Below are positions 6,634-13,330 of a stretch of DNA of 16,291 nucleotides, one piece after another. The stretch comes from Nitrospirota bacterium (GTDB lineage: Bacteria; Nitrospirota; Thermodesulfovibrionia; UBA6902; DSMQ01), in contig JACQZD010000218.1 of the NCBI GenBank assembly GCA_016207865.1, positions 1 to 16,291 of the forward strand, in the 5' to 3' direction. The notes under the pieces are model-generated. The model saw nothing but the letters and a program-made list of their open reading frames with translations, did no database searches and had not been told where the DNA came from. Each line of letters begins with the position of its first letter. Position 1 is the stretch's first letter. The position numbers and the translations under genes are program-made.

Positions 6634-7974
6634 TTATCTGTCTGCAGTCAGGATAAACAGCTCCTCCTGATAAAGGTCTTCCCCGGATAAAGCGGCGTCT
6701 AACAGCATGAGCGCCTTTATAAATAATGTGAAAAATTTTGTATACATCCTTGAATGATGTTCAGCGCTGCCGTTTACAGGATTAAAATACTCAATATACC
6801 CATAGGGGCGCTTAAGGTGTTTTATGACGCTGTTAATACAGCGTTTTGCCGCCTCAAGATAAACTGCATTATTTGTAAGGCTGTGCAGTTTCAGCAAAAG
6901 CACTGACATATCTGTCTGGCAGTCAAGAAACCCCCTGCTGTATTTAGCGTCGTTGGGGTCATGGGGCGCATCCCTGAAAAAACCCGTCTCTGTCTGCGAT
7001 TGCAGGATGTTATCTGCCCTGCGTTTAAGTATGGACAAAACTTCTGTGTCGCCGGTAGTTTTATAAAAATCTGCATAAAATGCCAGCACTGCGATAAGCG
7101 GTACAATTGCCTTGTTATGGTAAGACCACGTCCCGTTATTTGCATTGTAAGAAAAAATGTAGAGGCCGTTCTTAACTAAGTTTTTCTCCGCAGAGTTAAC
7201 CCAGTGTTTCATTGAATCCGCATAAATTTTGTCCCCGGTTACCTTATAAAGCTCCAGAATGCCGTGCAGAAAGTTGACATTGGTTTTTGGAATAATACAT
7301 TTTCCCAAAAAATTAATGCGCCTCTGCATTTTATCGTTTAACCGCCTGAGAGTTAGTATCCGCGATGGGAAAATGCCGTGCTGTTTAAAAACCTGAAGGT
7401 TAATCCACGGCTCGGTTAATCGCTTTGCAAGGTCCAGCGTATTTTTAGAGCCATTTGCAAGATAAACCTGAACAAGCCCTTCAACAAATGCCTTCGGAGG
7501 AATACCGATATACTTTAAAATTCCTTTTCCCGCCGCAGGCAAAACACCTGAATCACGCGCATATCTTTCAAGGCCCTGCTGGAATCTGATGATTATGTCT
7601 TCTATCTGCCTGTTTTTTGAAAGCCTGTAAAGCGCAGTCAGGCCTACAAAAACGTCTTCATTGCTGTACCAGTCTATCTTTCCCATGATACCCTGACGAA
7701 ATGCGCCTTTAAACAATCCTGATTCATCCTGATAAAAATGCGCTGCATTGCAGGCGCTTGTCAACGCAAAATCCATCAACCCCTGATTGCCGAGTATCTT
7801 GCCTAAATACCAGATATTCTGAACATAGTCTCCCAAATCATCTATCATCCTCTCAGGGTCAAGGACCTCACCGCTTTTGCAGTCTATTCTTCTGGGCAGC
7901 AGGCTGTTTTCATCCGACAGCCTGCTGATGGTTAAATCAGCTATCCACTGAGCTTCTTTTAAATATTCGGACAT
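6634..7974 (-). CDS. Alpha/alpha-toroid (six-hairpin glycosidase-like) protein, function unknown
   Basis: This 446-residue protein has no signal peptide or membrane segment. It is almost all helical, with repeated helix-turn units that end in loops rich in Gly, Asp and aromatic residues: DDLGDYVQNIWYLGK (45-59), DWYSNEDVFVGLTALYR (101-117), GTWSYHNKAIVPL (281-293), QTETGFFRDAP (327-337) and DCQTDMSVLLLKL (351-363). This pattern suggests an (alpha/alpha)6 barrel of the six-hairpin glycosidase, polysaccharide lyase, C5-epimerase or 2-epimerase class. I cannot place it in a named family or point to a proven catalytic residue; conserved-looking Asp, Glu and His residues in the loops are candidates. 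It begins a coupled cassette with a GT2 and a GT4 gene (2-nt gap downstream). In that context it may act on a glycan or sugar precursor in the cytoplasm. A MITE-like repeat lies directly upstream. AATAGGGG lies about 10 nt before the ATG as a possible ribosome binding site. Confidence 0.8.
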   Translation of the reverse strand: MSEYLKEAQWIADLTISRLSDENSLLPRRIDCKSGEVLDPERMIDDLGDYVQNIWYLGKILGNQGLMDFALTSACNAAHFYQDESGLFKGAFRQGIMGKIDWYSNEDVFVGLTALYRLSKNRQIEDIIIRFQQGLERYARDSGVLPAAGKGILKYIGIPPKAFVEGLVQVYLANGSKNTLDLAKRLTEPWINLQVFKQHGIFPSRILTLRRLNDKMQRRINFLGKCIIPKTNVNFLHGILELYKVTGDKIYADSMKHWVNSAEKNLVKNGLYIFSYNANNGTWSYHNKAIVPLIAVLAFYADFYKTTGDTEVLSILKRRADNILQSQTETGFFRDAPHDPNDAKYSRGFLDCQTDMSVLLLKLHSLTNNAVYLEAAKRCINSVIKHLKRPYGYIEYFNPVNGSAEHHSRMYTKFFTLFIKALMLLDAALSGEDLYQEELFILTADR

Positions 7975-7995
7975 GTTTACTTAACCCCTATTCAG

Positions 7996-8148
7996 TAAGG
8001 CATAGATGCCTGAGAAAACTTTAGGGCAACACCTTTAATGTCATGCTGCCTTTTAGTAAAAGTTCTATTCAGAAAAGTATAAAATCTGCAGCATGACATA
8101 TAATAATTTTTGTTGCTTTCTAAAGTTTTTGAAGGCGTCTATGCCTTA
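7996..8148. repeat. MITE/REPIN-like element, copy 2 (long imperfect terminal inverted repeats)
   Basis: This 153-bp element starts TAAGGCATAGATGCCTGAG and ends GGCGTCTATGCCTTA, the imperfect reverse complement, giving about 36-bp terminal inverted repeats. An inner perfect 12-bp inverted repeat lies at 8038-8049 (ATGTCATGCTGC) and 8088-8099 (GCAGCATGACAT). The terminal parts match copy 1 (2275-2435); the inner stem is different in sequence but lies in the same place. The element ends 11 nt past the stop of the upstream GT4 gene and 21 nt before the next start, so it fills the gap. Confidence 0.88.
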
Positions 8149-8159
8149 TTACAGCATCT

Positions 8160-9278
8160 TTAGATTAACCCTTTAAATACTGCCAATTCTCTTTTAACCG
8201 TTGCCTCAATACTGCAATTCTCTTCTGCAAAAAGCCGTGCCTTTATCCCGAGCCTGCCGCGCAAGTCATTATCATGCATCACTTCCTCAATTGCGCTTTT
8301 TATAGAGCCGGCGTTCGTCTCGCAAAGTATTCCATTTACCTTGTTGTCAATAATTTCCCTTATGCCCTCAACATTGGTCCCGATAACAGCCCTGCCGCAG
8401 CTCATTGCCTCAAGAAGGACCTTTGGATTCCCCTCATAGTATGACGGAAGAATGAAAAGCGGATACTGATTGATGACCTCAGGAAGTCTGCTGTTTGCAA
8501 TTCTGCCGAGAAAATTTACCTTTACATTATTTCTTTCTGCATATTCCGCAAGCGTAGTCTTTAACTCGCCGTCGCCGACCATATCAAGCGTCCATACCGA
8601 ACTCTTTAGAGCATCAAAAAGGGAGAAGAGATTTTTTTGCCGGGTCAGCCTGCCGATAAAAAGCATGCGGTTTTTTTTTACATCGGAATCTGCCGGCTTA
8701 AATAACTCAGTATCAATAAAATTAGGGCTGACGCTTATCCTGCCTGCCGGTATTTTAAATCTTGAACTTACAAAATCCCTGTCTCCTTCAGAGGTAAGTA
8801 GAATCCTGTCTGCCGCCCTGTAAATAAGCCATTCCGCGGCAAATACCGTCCATCTTCTAAACAAAGACGGGGTTAACTTCTGAGTAAACCTGAACCATTC
8901 ATAACCGCACCTGACAATAAGTTTTTTCCCGAATAATAATTTCCCGATAACGGCAGTCCAGCTTCCTGACATCTGGTTCGTCTTAAAAATATCAGCACCT
9001 TTAATTTTGTCTTTCAGGATAAATGGCAAAATGAGTGAATGCACAAAGGCGCAGATTTTAGTTGCGGGTTTTTTTGTAAGCGCATAAACCGGCATTATGT
9101 CAATTTCCGGCATTTTCCGCCTGTATGCATAATCTTCTTCATCCCCGTATGTAATAACGGTAGTTTTTACGCCTTCCTTGGAAAGCCTTTGATATAAACT
9201 AACTTCCCTGTCAAGCAGGCCTTTCTCATCCCACATCCTGAGTGATACGCCGTATGTAAAAAAGAGGATTAAATTCAT
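8160..9278 (-). CDS. Glycosyltransferase family 4 (GT-B fold)
   Basis: This 372-residue enzyme has the N-terminal start MNLILFFTYGVSL with a clear REVSLYQRL helix (24-32), and NQMSGSWTAVIGK (101-113). The C-terminal donor domain starts MLFIGRLTRQKN (205-216), continues DMVGDGEL (232-239), and has the EX7E pair E282 and E290 in YYEGNPKVLLEAMSCG. It would act as a retaining transferase at the cytoplasmic membrane face with unknown sugars. Its ATG lies in an ATGA overlap with the stop of the upstream methyltransferase gene, so the pair is translationally coupled and perhaps works in sequence. The conserved IVRCGYEWFR segment (121-130) matches a subgroup of GT4 enzymes seen in surface polysaccharide loci. 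A repeat element begins 11 nt after the stop. Confidence 0.94.
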   Translation of the reverse strand: MNLILFFTYGVSLRMWDEKGLLDREVSLYQRLSKEGVKTTVITYGDEEDYAYRRKMPEIDIMPVYALTKKPATKICAFVHSLILPFILKDKIKGADIFKTNQMSGSWTAVIGKLLFGKKLIVRCGYEWFRFTQKLTPSLFRRWTVFAAEWLIYRAADRILLTSEGDRDFVSSRFKIPAGRISVSPNFIDTELFKPADSDVKKNRMLFIGRLTRQKNLFSLFDALKSSVWTLDMVGDGELKTTLAEYAERNNVKVNFLGRIANSRLPEVINQYPLFILPSYYEGNPKVLLEAMSCGRAVIGTNVEGIREIIDNKVNGILCETNAGSIKSAIEEVMHDNDLRGRLGIKARLFAEENCSIEATVKRELAVFKGLI

Positions 9279-9955
9279 GATTGGCTTTTAGCCTTAGCCC
9301 ATATCTCGCCGAATTGTATTGAGTATGACTCAATCTCAAGTCCGGCTTTTGCCAGCTCATCTTTAAAAGACTCAAGCGTATATTCAATAAAATGTGACCT
9401 GTCGAGCCGGTATTCCAGTCCAAGTTCTTTTTTGTAGAGTGTCATCCAGTCCCTGTTTATCATAGGCACCCTCAGCAGAAAAACCGGCGCGAGTTTTTTT
9501 ATCTTGATTAAAAACCCAATCCTGTCCTCAATGTGCTCCAGAACATTTGAAAGGATTATTTTGTCAAATGAATGTTTAAAATCATATGCCGTGGCATCTC
9601 CGTGAATAAATTTAATTTTCCCGGCCGGAATATCTCTGCAGTTGCGTTTTGCCCCTTCAATATGTTTTTCATTCAAATCAATGCATATAACCTCTCTGGC
9701 TTTTAATGCGACGTCCCTTGCGACCAATCCGTGCCCGCAGCCTGCGTCAAGCACGTGGTCTTCTGAATTAATGTTGTCAAGAAAAAACCTGTGATAATCC
9801 GTAAGCCTGTGTTTGGGATGCACGCCTTTTTCAGCGGCAGCAGCAAAAATCCCGAGCAAATAATATGCCTTATTCATCAGCTTGAGCAAAAAAACAGCAA
9901 TTTTCTTTGAAATAGACGGATGAAAAATGGTTTTTTTAATTATTTTTTTAAACAT
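9275..9955 (-). CDS. Class I SAM-dependent methyltransferase
   Basis: This 226-residue protein has the SAM-binding motif VLDAGCGHG (68-76), an acidic motif II at CIDLN (91-95), HGDAT (118-122) and LSNVLEHIED (135-144), the usual order for a class I Rossmann-fold small-molecule methyltransferase. The basic, partly hydrophobic N-terminal 40 residues may bind membrane. No TIM-barrel or DNA-recognition domain is present. Family members in such loci methylate sugars, lipid-linked intermediates or polyprenols, but the substrate here cannot be read. The TGA overlaps the ATG of the following GT4 gene, so the methylated product may be the acceptor or product of that enzyme. An AAGGGA motif lies about 12 nt before the ATG. 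The gap upstream contains a dRS3-like repeat. Confidence 0.92.
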   Translation of the reverse strand: MFKKIIKKTIFHPSISKKIAVFLLKLMNKAYYLLGIFAAAAEKGVHPKHRLTDYHRFFLDNINSEDHVLDAGCGHGLVARDVALKAREVICIDLNEKHIEGAKRNCRDIPAGKIKFIHGDATAYDFKHSFDKIILSNVLEHIEDRIGFLIKIKKLAPVFLLRVPMINRDWMTLYKKELGLEYRLDRSHFIEYTLESFKDELAKAGLEIESYSIQFGEIWAKAKSQS

Positions 9956-9979
9956 TTTTTAAGGGGTTCCCTTTTTGTT

Positions 9980-10044
9980 GTCATTCCCGCGCAGGCGGGA
10001 ATCCAGTACTATTTTTCTGGATTCCGCATCAAGTGCGGAATGAC
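9980..10044. repeat. dRS3-like palindromic element, copy 2
   Basis: This 65-bp element has the same left arm as the copy at 4399 (GTCATTCCCGCG to GCGGGAATCCAG, identical over 27 nt). The right arm starts CTGGATTCCGC and ends GCGGAATGAC. The spacer between the arms is only about 11 nt, against about 45 nt in copy 1. Both copies are flanked on one side by CCCTTTTTG, which gives the AAGGGA ribosome binding motif of the next gene on the minus strand. Confidence 0.92.
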
Positions 10045-10064
10045 AAATTCTAAAAATCAAAAGT

Positions 10065-11030
10065 TTAAAGATGTCCTTTAGGGAATTGATCAATTACACT
10101 GGAACATAATTTCTTAAAAACCTTATAATATTCCCCCACAATATTCTCTGCGCTGAACCGCTCATCCCACTCCCTCTTGTCTGCGTCAATCCCTGCCATT
10201 ACTTTCTCAATATCCGTATTTGCCGTATCACGCAGATACAGGTGCGGACAGCGCAGCTCTGAATATGAAGGCACGGGGTCTGCAATCACCGGTACGCCTG
10301 CGGCAAGAAACACCCCGACCTTGAAAATGCTGTGTCCCAGGTTATACATATCATCAAGCTCCCTCGGAGAAAACATGATGTCGCATTTTAATATGTCTTC
10401 AGGAAAACTCCGGTAGTCCCATTTAATAAAGTCGTAATTTAAATCAAGCGCAGGGGCTTTTTCTGAAATAATTAAAAGCTTATGCCTTTCTAAAAATTTC
10501 TTAAACTTTTGCAATATCCCCGCCTTAACTGCAAAACCAGACCATCCGAGCACAGGCTCTTTTAGATTAAGAGTATTTTTCCATTTGGAAAAATGCCCTT
10601 TGTCAACCGTATCTGTCAGATAAAATGCTGTGATGTATTTTGATGCAATGTTATTGACAAACCGCGAGGCAGTGAAAACCGCATCACAGTTTTTTATCAT
10701 TTTATGTGCGGCAGTAATCTGACAGGGATTTATCTGCTGATTTTTACTGTCTGTCTCAAAATAATTCACGCATGTATCCCATACCACCTTGGTCCCAAGG
10801 CGCTTGTAGGCTGAAGCCATAAGTCTTTCAGTCCTGCCGAATCCGCGCATTATCACTAAGATATCAGGAAGGTACGTAAAATTATTAACAGTCACCCGCA
10901 GCCCTTCAACGCCCTTAAAATATTTCATAAGCTGCAGGCACCGTATCCAGTGAGAAGGCATAACCTTGTTGTAGTCGTTTAAATACAGTGACTTTACGAA
11001 GAAATTTATGGAGATAGAATTATCAGCCAT
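10065..11030 (-). CDS. Divergent GT-B glycosyltransferase-like protein
   Basis: This 321-residue protein looks like a short GT-B enzyme. The N-terminal half begins with a strand ISINFFVKSLYL (6-17) and contains PDILVIMRGFGR (55-66) and VVWDTCVNYFE (82-92), as in glycosyltransferases where the first domain ends in a DxD-like strand. The C-terminal half starts VLGWSGF (160-166), and ends with the donor-site region CDIMFSPRELDDMYNLGHS (216-234) followed by FKVGVFLAAGVPVIA (236-250). This last part aligns with the EX7E region of GT4 enzymes but lacks the second Glu; Gly or Val is found instead. It may use a different catalytic set-up or be a sugar-binding partner. It stands alone between two repeat-filled gaps. 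The ATG at 11030 follows an AAAAGG that is too close to be a normal ribosome binding site; no other start is available in frame upstream. Confidence 0.8.
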   Translation of the reverse strand: MADNSISINFFVKSLYLNDYNKVMPSHWIRCLQLMKYFKGVEGLRVTVNNFTYLPDILVIMRGFGRTERLMASAYKRLGTKVVWDTCVNYFETDSKNQQINPCQITAAHKMIKNCDAVFTASRFVNNIASKYITAFYLTDTVDKGHFSKWKNTLNLKEPVLGWSGFAVKAGILQKFKKFLERHKLLIISEKAPALDLNYDFIKWDYRSFPEDILKCDIMFSPRELDDMYNLGHSIFKVGVFLAAGVPVIADPVPSYSELRCPHLYLRDTANTDIEKVMAGIDADKREWDERFSAENIVGEYYKVFKKLCSSVIDQFPKGHL

Positions 11031-11058
11031 CCTTTTGCGGTACCCTCAGCTTCACGTC

Positions 11059-11137
11059 GTCATGGCGATCCCCGACCCTTCGGGAAGAAGCAATCTCAAG
11101 ATGTTATTCTTCGGTTACTTTGTTCCCTCAGAATAAC
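11059..11137. repeat. GTCATTGCGA-type dispersed palindromic element
   Basis: On the minus strand this 79-bp element starts GTTATTCTGAGGGAACAAAG, continues AACCGAAGAATAACATC and TTGAGATTGCTTC, and ends with GGGTCGGGG and CGCCATGAC. This matches the pattern of a repeat common in many bacterial genomes (GTCATTGCGAG or GTTATTCTGAG with AGCGAAG, CGAAGCAATCTC). The two ends are imperfect inverted repeats. It occupies most of the 132-nt gap between the toroid gene and the GT-B gene. Confidence 0.8.
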
Positions 11138-11162
11138 AAAGAGAACAAATGCATTTCATGCA

Positions 11163-12254
11163 CTAAGGCCTGATAACATTCCACTTCAAATCTTCAATCT
11201 CTAAAACAGAGGCAAGCATTGCAATTGCAAAGCAGAGTAAAAAAGTTGCCTGTAAGTCGCTCTGCCTCATCGGACGGGCGATTTTAACCCCGTAGTATGC
11301 CGTCTGATTGTGTGTCTCATGATAGGAAAATGCGCCGTCAGGCTGATAGTGCCGCTTGATTATATTTAAAATATTTTCAAGATACTTTAATATCTCCTGC
11401 CTGCGGTAGTCAGTTGCCTGACAGCAGCGGTACAACACATAAACATAATCAACAATATGACAGCCTTCCTGCTCAGGCAGGGATAAAAGGCATGTATCAA
11501 TTAATTTTTCAGGGTAGGGGATTTTGCATTCAAGCCAGTCAAGGGCCGTCAGTGCTTTCATGGCTCCGTTTATTATCTGATAATGAGCGGGCATTCGTCC
11601 TGAAAACCATGCCCCTGTCTGAGGGTCAGCCGTCCCTTTAAAGAAACTTACTGCCTCTTCCATCAGGAGGTCTGCATCTTCTTTAGATAAAAACTTCGGC
11701 GCCTCATTTTTTATAAATGCGGCAGTTGCAGCCGCCTGCCCGCCTGCGGACCACGGCTGGGTCCAGTCAAGGTCTGCAAAATATTTTTTTAAATCATAAG
11801 GGTAACGGGAAAAATCCTTAAATGGATAAAGCGCCTGCGCGCTGGCCTGCGCAAGTGTGGCAATTGCCTGCTTTGTCTCAGCATTTAAAACCGACTGCCT
11901 CTGAGATATGCCCCGGTGCCCCTTTCTTCGTAGTAAAATTCTCTTTAATCTTTCCTTCCATGAATCACAATTTTCAAGTATCGGCGGATCTATAAAAGCG
12001 CCGTCTGCAGACTGGAATGACTGTAAGAATTTTATCCATTCTAACTTTTTCCCTGAATCAAGTTTGTCCCAAAGCCCGATGGTATAAAAAATCCTGAGCG
12101 CAAAACAACTGAAGCCGAGCGCGGCTTTTTCACCTGCCCTGGTTCTTCCGTTTAAACAAAACTTAAACCTGCCTGTCATGTCGGGCAATGATATTTTTTC
12201 AAGCCAGGCAGGAATTGTGTCGTCTGCTTTTTTAAGCCAGGCAGGAATAATCAT
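11163..12254 (-). CDS. Alpha/alpha-toroid (prenyltransferase/terpenoid cyclase-like) protein, function unknown
   Basis: This 363-residue protein has no signal peptide. It is helical with loops that resemble QxDGxF/W repeats of the prenyltransferase and squalene cyclase toroid fold: FLQSFQSADGAFIDP (76-90), DPQTGAWFSG (210-219) and QPDGAFSYHE (304-313), plus PWSAGGQAAATAAF (167-180). No DXDD catalytic motif of class II cyclases is visible, and no zinc-binding set of a protein prenyltransferase can be recognised. It is unrelated by eye to the other toroid protein in the window. The first 20 residues repeat IPAWL, coded by a 15-bp direct repeat. It is the last gene of a block with a radical SAM enzyme and two glycosyltransferases, and its ATG overlaps the stop of the upstream GT gene (ATGA). 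It may modify or bind a lipid-linked glycan, but the function is unknown. Confidence 0.8.
   Translation of the reverse strand: MIIPAWLKKADDTIPAWLEKISLPDMTGRFKFCLNGRTRAGEKAALGFSCFALRIFYTIGLWDKLDSGKKLEWIKFLQSFQSADGAFIDPPILENCDSWKERLKRILLRRKGHRGISQRQSVLNAETKQAIATLAQASAQALYPFKDFSRYPYDLKKYFADLDWTQPWSAGGQAAATAAFIKNEAPKFLSKEDADLLMEEAVSFFKGTADPQTGAWFSGRMPAHYQIINGAMKALTALDWLECKIPYPEKLIDTCLLSLPEQEGCHIVDYVYVLYRCCQATDYRRQEILKYLENILNIIKRHYQPDGAFSYHETHNQTAYYGVKIARPMRQSDLQATFLLCFAIAMLASVLEIEDLKWNVIRP
12201..12248. repeat. 15-bp direct repeat at the start of the toroid gene
   Basis: AAGCCAGGCAGGAAT occurs at 12201-12215 and again at 12234-12248, 33 bp apart. On the minus strand both copies are in the same frame and encode IPAWL, giving the duplicated N-terminus of the toroid protein. 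A 33-nt shift equals eleven codons, so it is a short in-frame tandem duplication. Confidence 0.85.
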
Positions 12255-13330
12255 CTCAAATGTTCATAAGCTCTGGTAAAAAGTTCCTTGCCGCGTCTGA
12301 GTTTTGTAAGAGTATCTGTTATCAGCTTTTGTCTGATTATCACACCAACTCCCGGCTCTGCGCGGGGATTTTGCTGTCTTTGTTCAAACAATGTCTTAAC
12401 TATTGACTCATATTGCCCGGACATTCTGCTTCCAGTATACGGGCACTCCAAAACCTTTCCCCTAAGCAAAAGATATGCCTCCTTCATTTTCAGCAGCTTT
12501 TTTTCAAAATTTATCAAATTAAATTCAATGCCGTAAGGAGCGCAGTATTCGGGCAGGGAGCCGCTGTCTAAAAACAGCGCAGGCAGTCCGCACCTCATCC
12601 CTTCTATATAATGATTGCCTGCCGGTTCATTTCTTGCGGCTGAGAGATAAATATGGTTATGCTTAATAGCATGCGCAAGCTCAAGCCCTGCCAGCGGTTT
12701 AACAACACGTGTGTTTTTAAAGTTCATACCGGTAGGCACATTTCCTATAATGGTAAATTCAAATAAACTGCGGTACGGCTCCGAGCTGAGCAATAAATCC
12801 AGCCGCTCATATATATCGTATCCCTTCATAAAATTACTGGACCAGTGGTGTGTAACAATCCTGAGCTTCTCCCCCTGTTTCCACTCAGCCCTGTTGTCAG
12901 GATTAAAGACTTTTTCATCTGCGCCCGTTAAAATTACAGAATTGGGACGGCTGGCATTAAAACCCTTTTTAGCAAAAAGCCCTTTAACATACTCACTTAC
13001 AAAAACCGTATAGTCTGCAAGCCGGTTTGCATCCAAAAGCATCTTATTTTCAAAATTTGTCCCCCTCGGCTCATCACATGTGTTAACGCGGTGAACCAGA
13101 AGGGTATTGGGATGCAAAGCAATATAACTCTGAATATCTTCAATCCCATAACTGCATACGCGCAGATGACGGTTCGGATGAATCATTAATATAAGGTCTA
13201 TTTTTTTGGATTTCAGGGATGTTATGACAGTATGCCCTTTTTGTGAAAAATGTCCGTAAAGCGTCTTTGCCGCCTGATTTGCACCGCCCCAGGGTCCTTC
13301 AATCATCCTTGCGTTAATGCTGATTATCAT
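12251..13330 (-). CDS. Glycosyltransferase family 4-like (GT-B fold)
   Basis: This 359-residue protein starts with ISINARMIEGPWGGANQAAKT, a glycine loop typical of GT4 donors and acceptors. Other marks are HPNRHLRVC, LVHRVNTCDEPRG (78-90), VFVSEYVKGLF (109-119) and ILTGADEKVFNP (133-144). The C-terminal domain begins LRIVTHHWSSNFMKGYD (156-172), and the EX7E pair is E235 and E243 in RNEPAGNHYIEGMRCG. It is a likely retaining transferase. The same N-terminal and NGAD/TGAD features appear in the next gene upstream (13327-14259), so the two are probably distant paralogues acting in series. Both ends overlap neighbouring genes by 4 nt (ATGA on each side), which places it in a translationally coupled block with the radical SAM enzyme and the toroid protein. 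Its sugar substrates are unknown. Confidence 0.9.
   Translation of the reverse strand: MIISINARMIEGPWGGANQAAKTLYGHFSQKGHTVITSLKSKKIDLILMIHPNRHLRVCSYGIEDIQSYIALHPNTLLVHRVNTCDEPRGTNFENKMLLDANRLADYTVFVSEYVKGLFAKKGFNASRPNSVILTGADEKVFNPDNRAEWKQGEKLRIVTHHWSSNFMKGYDIYERLDLLLSSEPYRSLFEFTIIGNVPTGMNFKNTRVVKPLAGLELAHAIKHNHIYLSAARNEPAGNHYIEGMRCGLPALFLDSGSLPEYCAPYGIEFNLINFEKKLLKMKEAYLLLRGKVLECPYTGSRMSGQYESIVKTLFEQRQQNPRAEPGVGVIIRQKLITDTLTKLRRGKELFTRAYEHLR

Noticed and set aside
8470..8823. 117-codon plus-strand open frame
   Set aside because: It lies fully inside the GT4 gene on the other strand, has no ribosome binding site or recognisable motif, and its composition mirrors the real gene.
2275..11137. 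CRISPR array
   Set aside because: The repeats are palindromic elements kilobases apart from different families, without regular spacing or spacers, and no cas gene is present.
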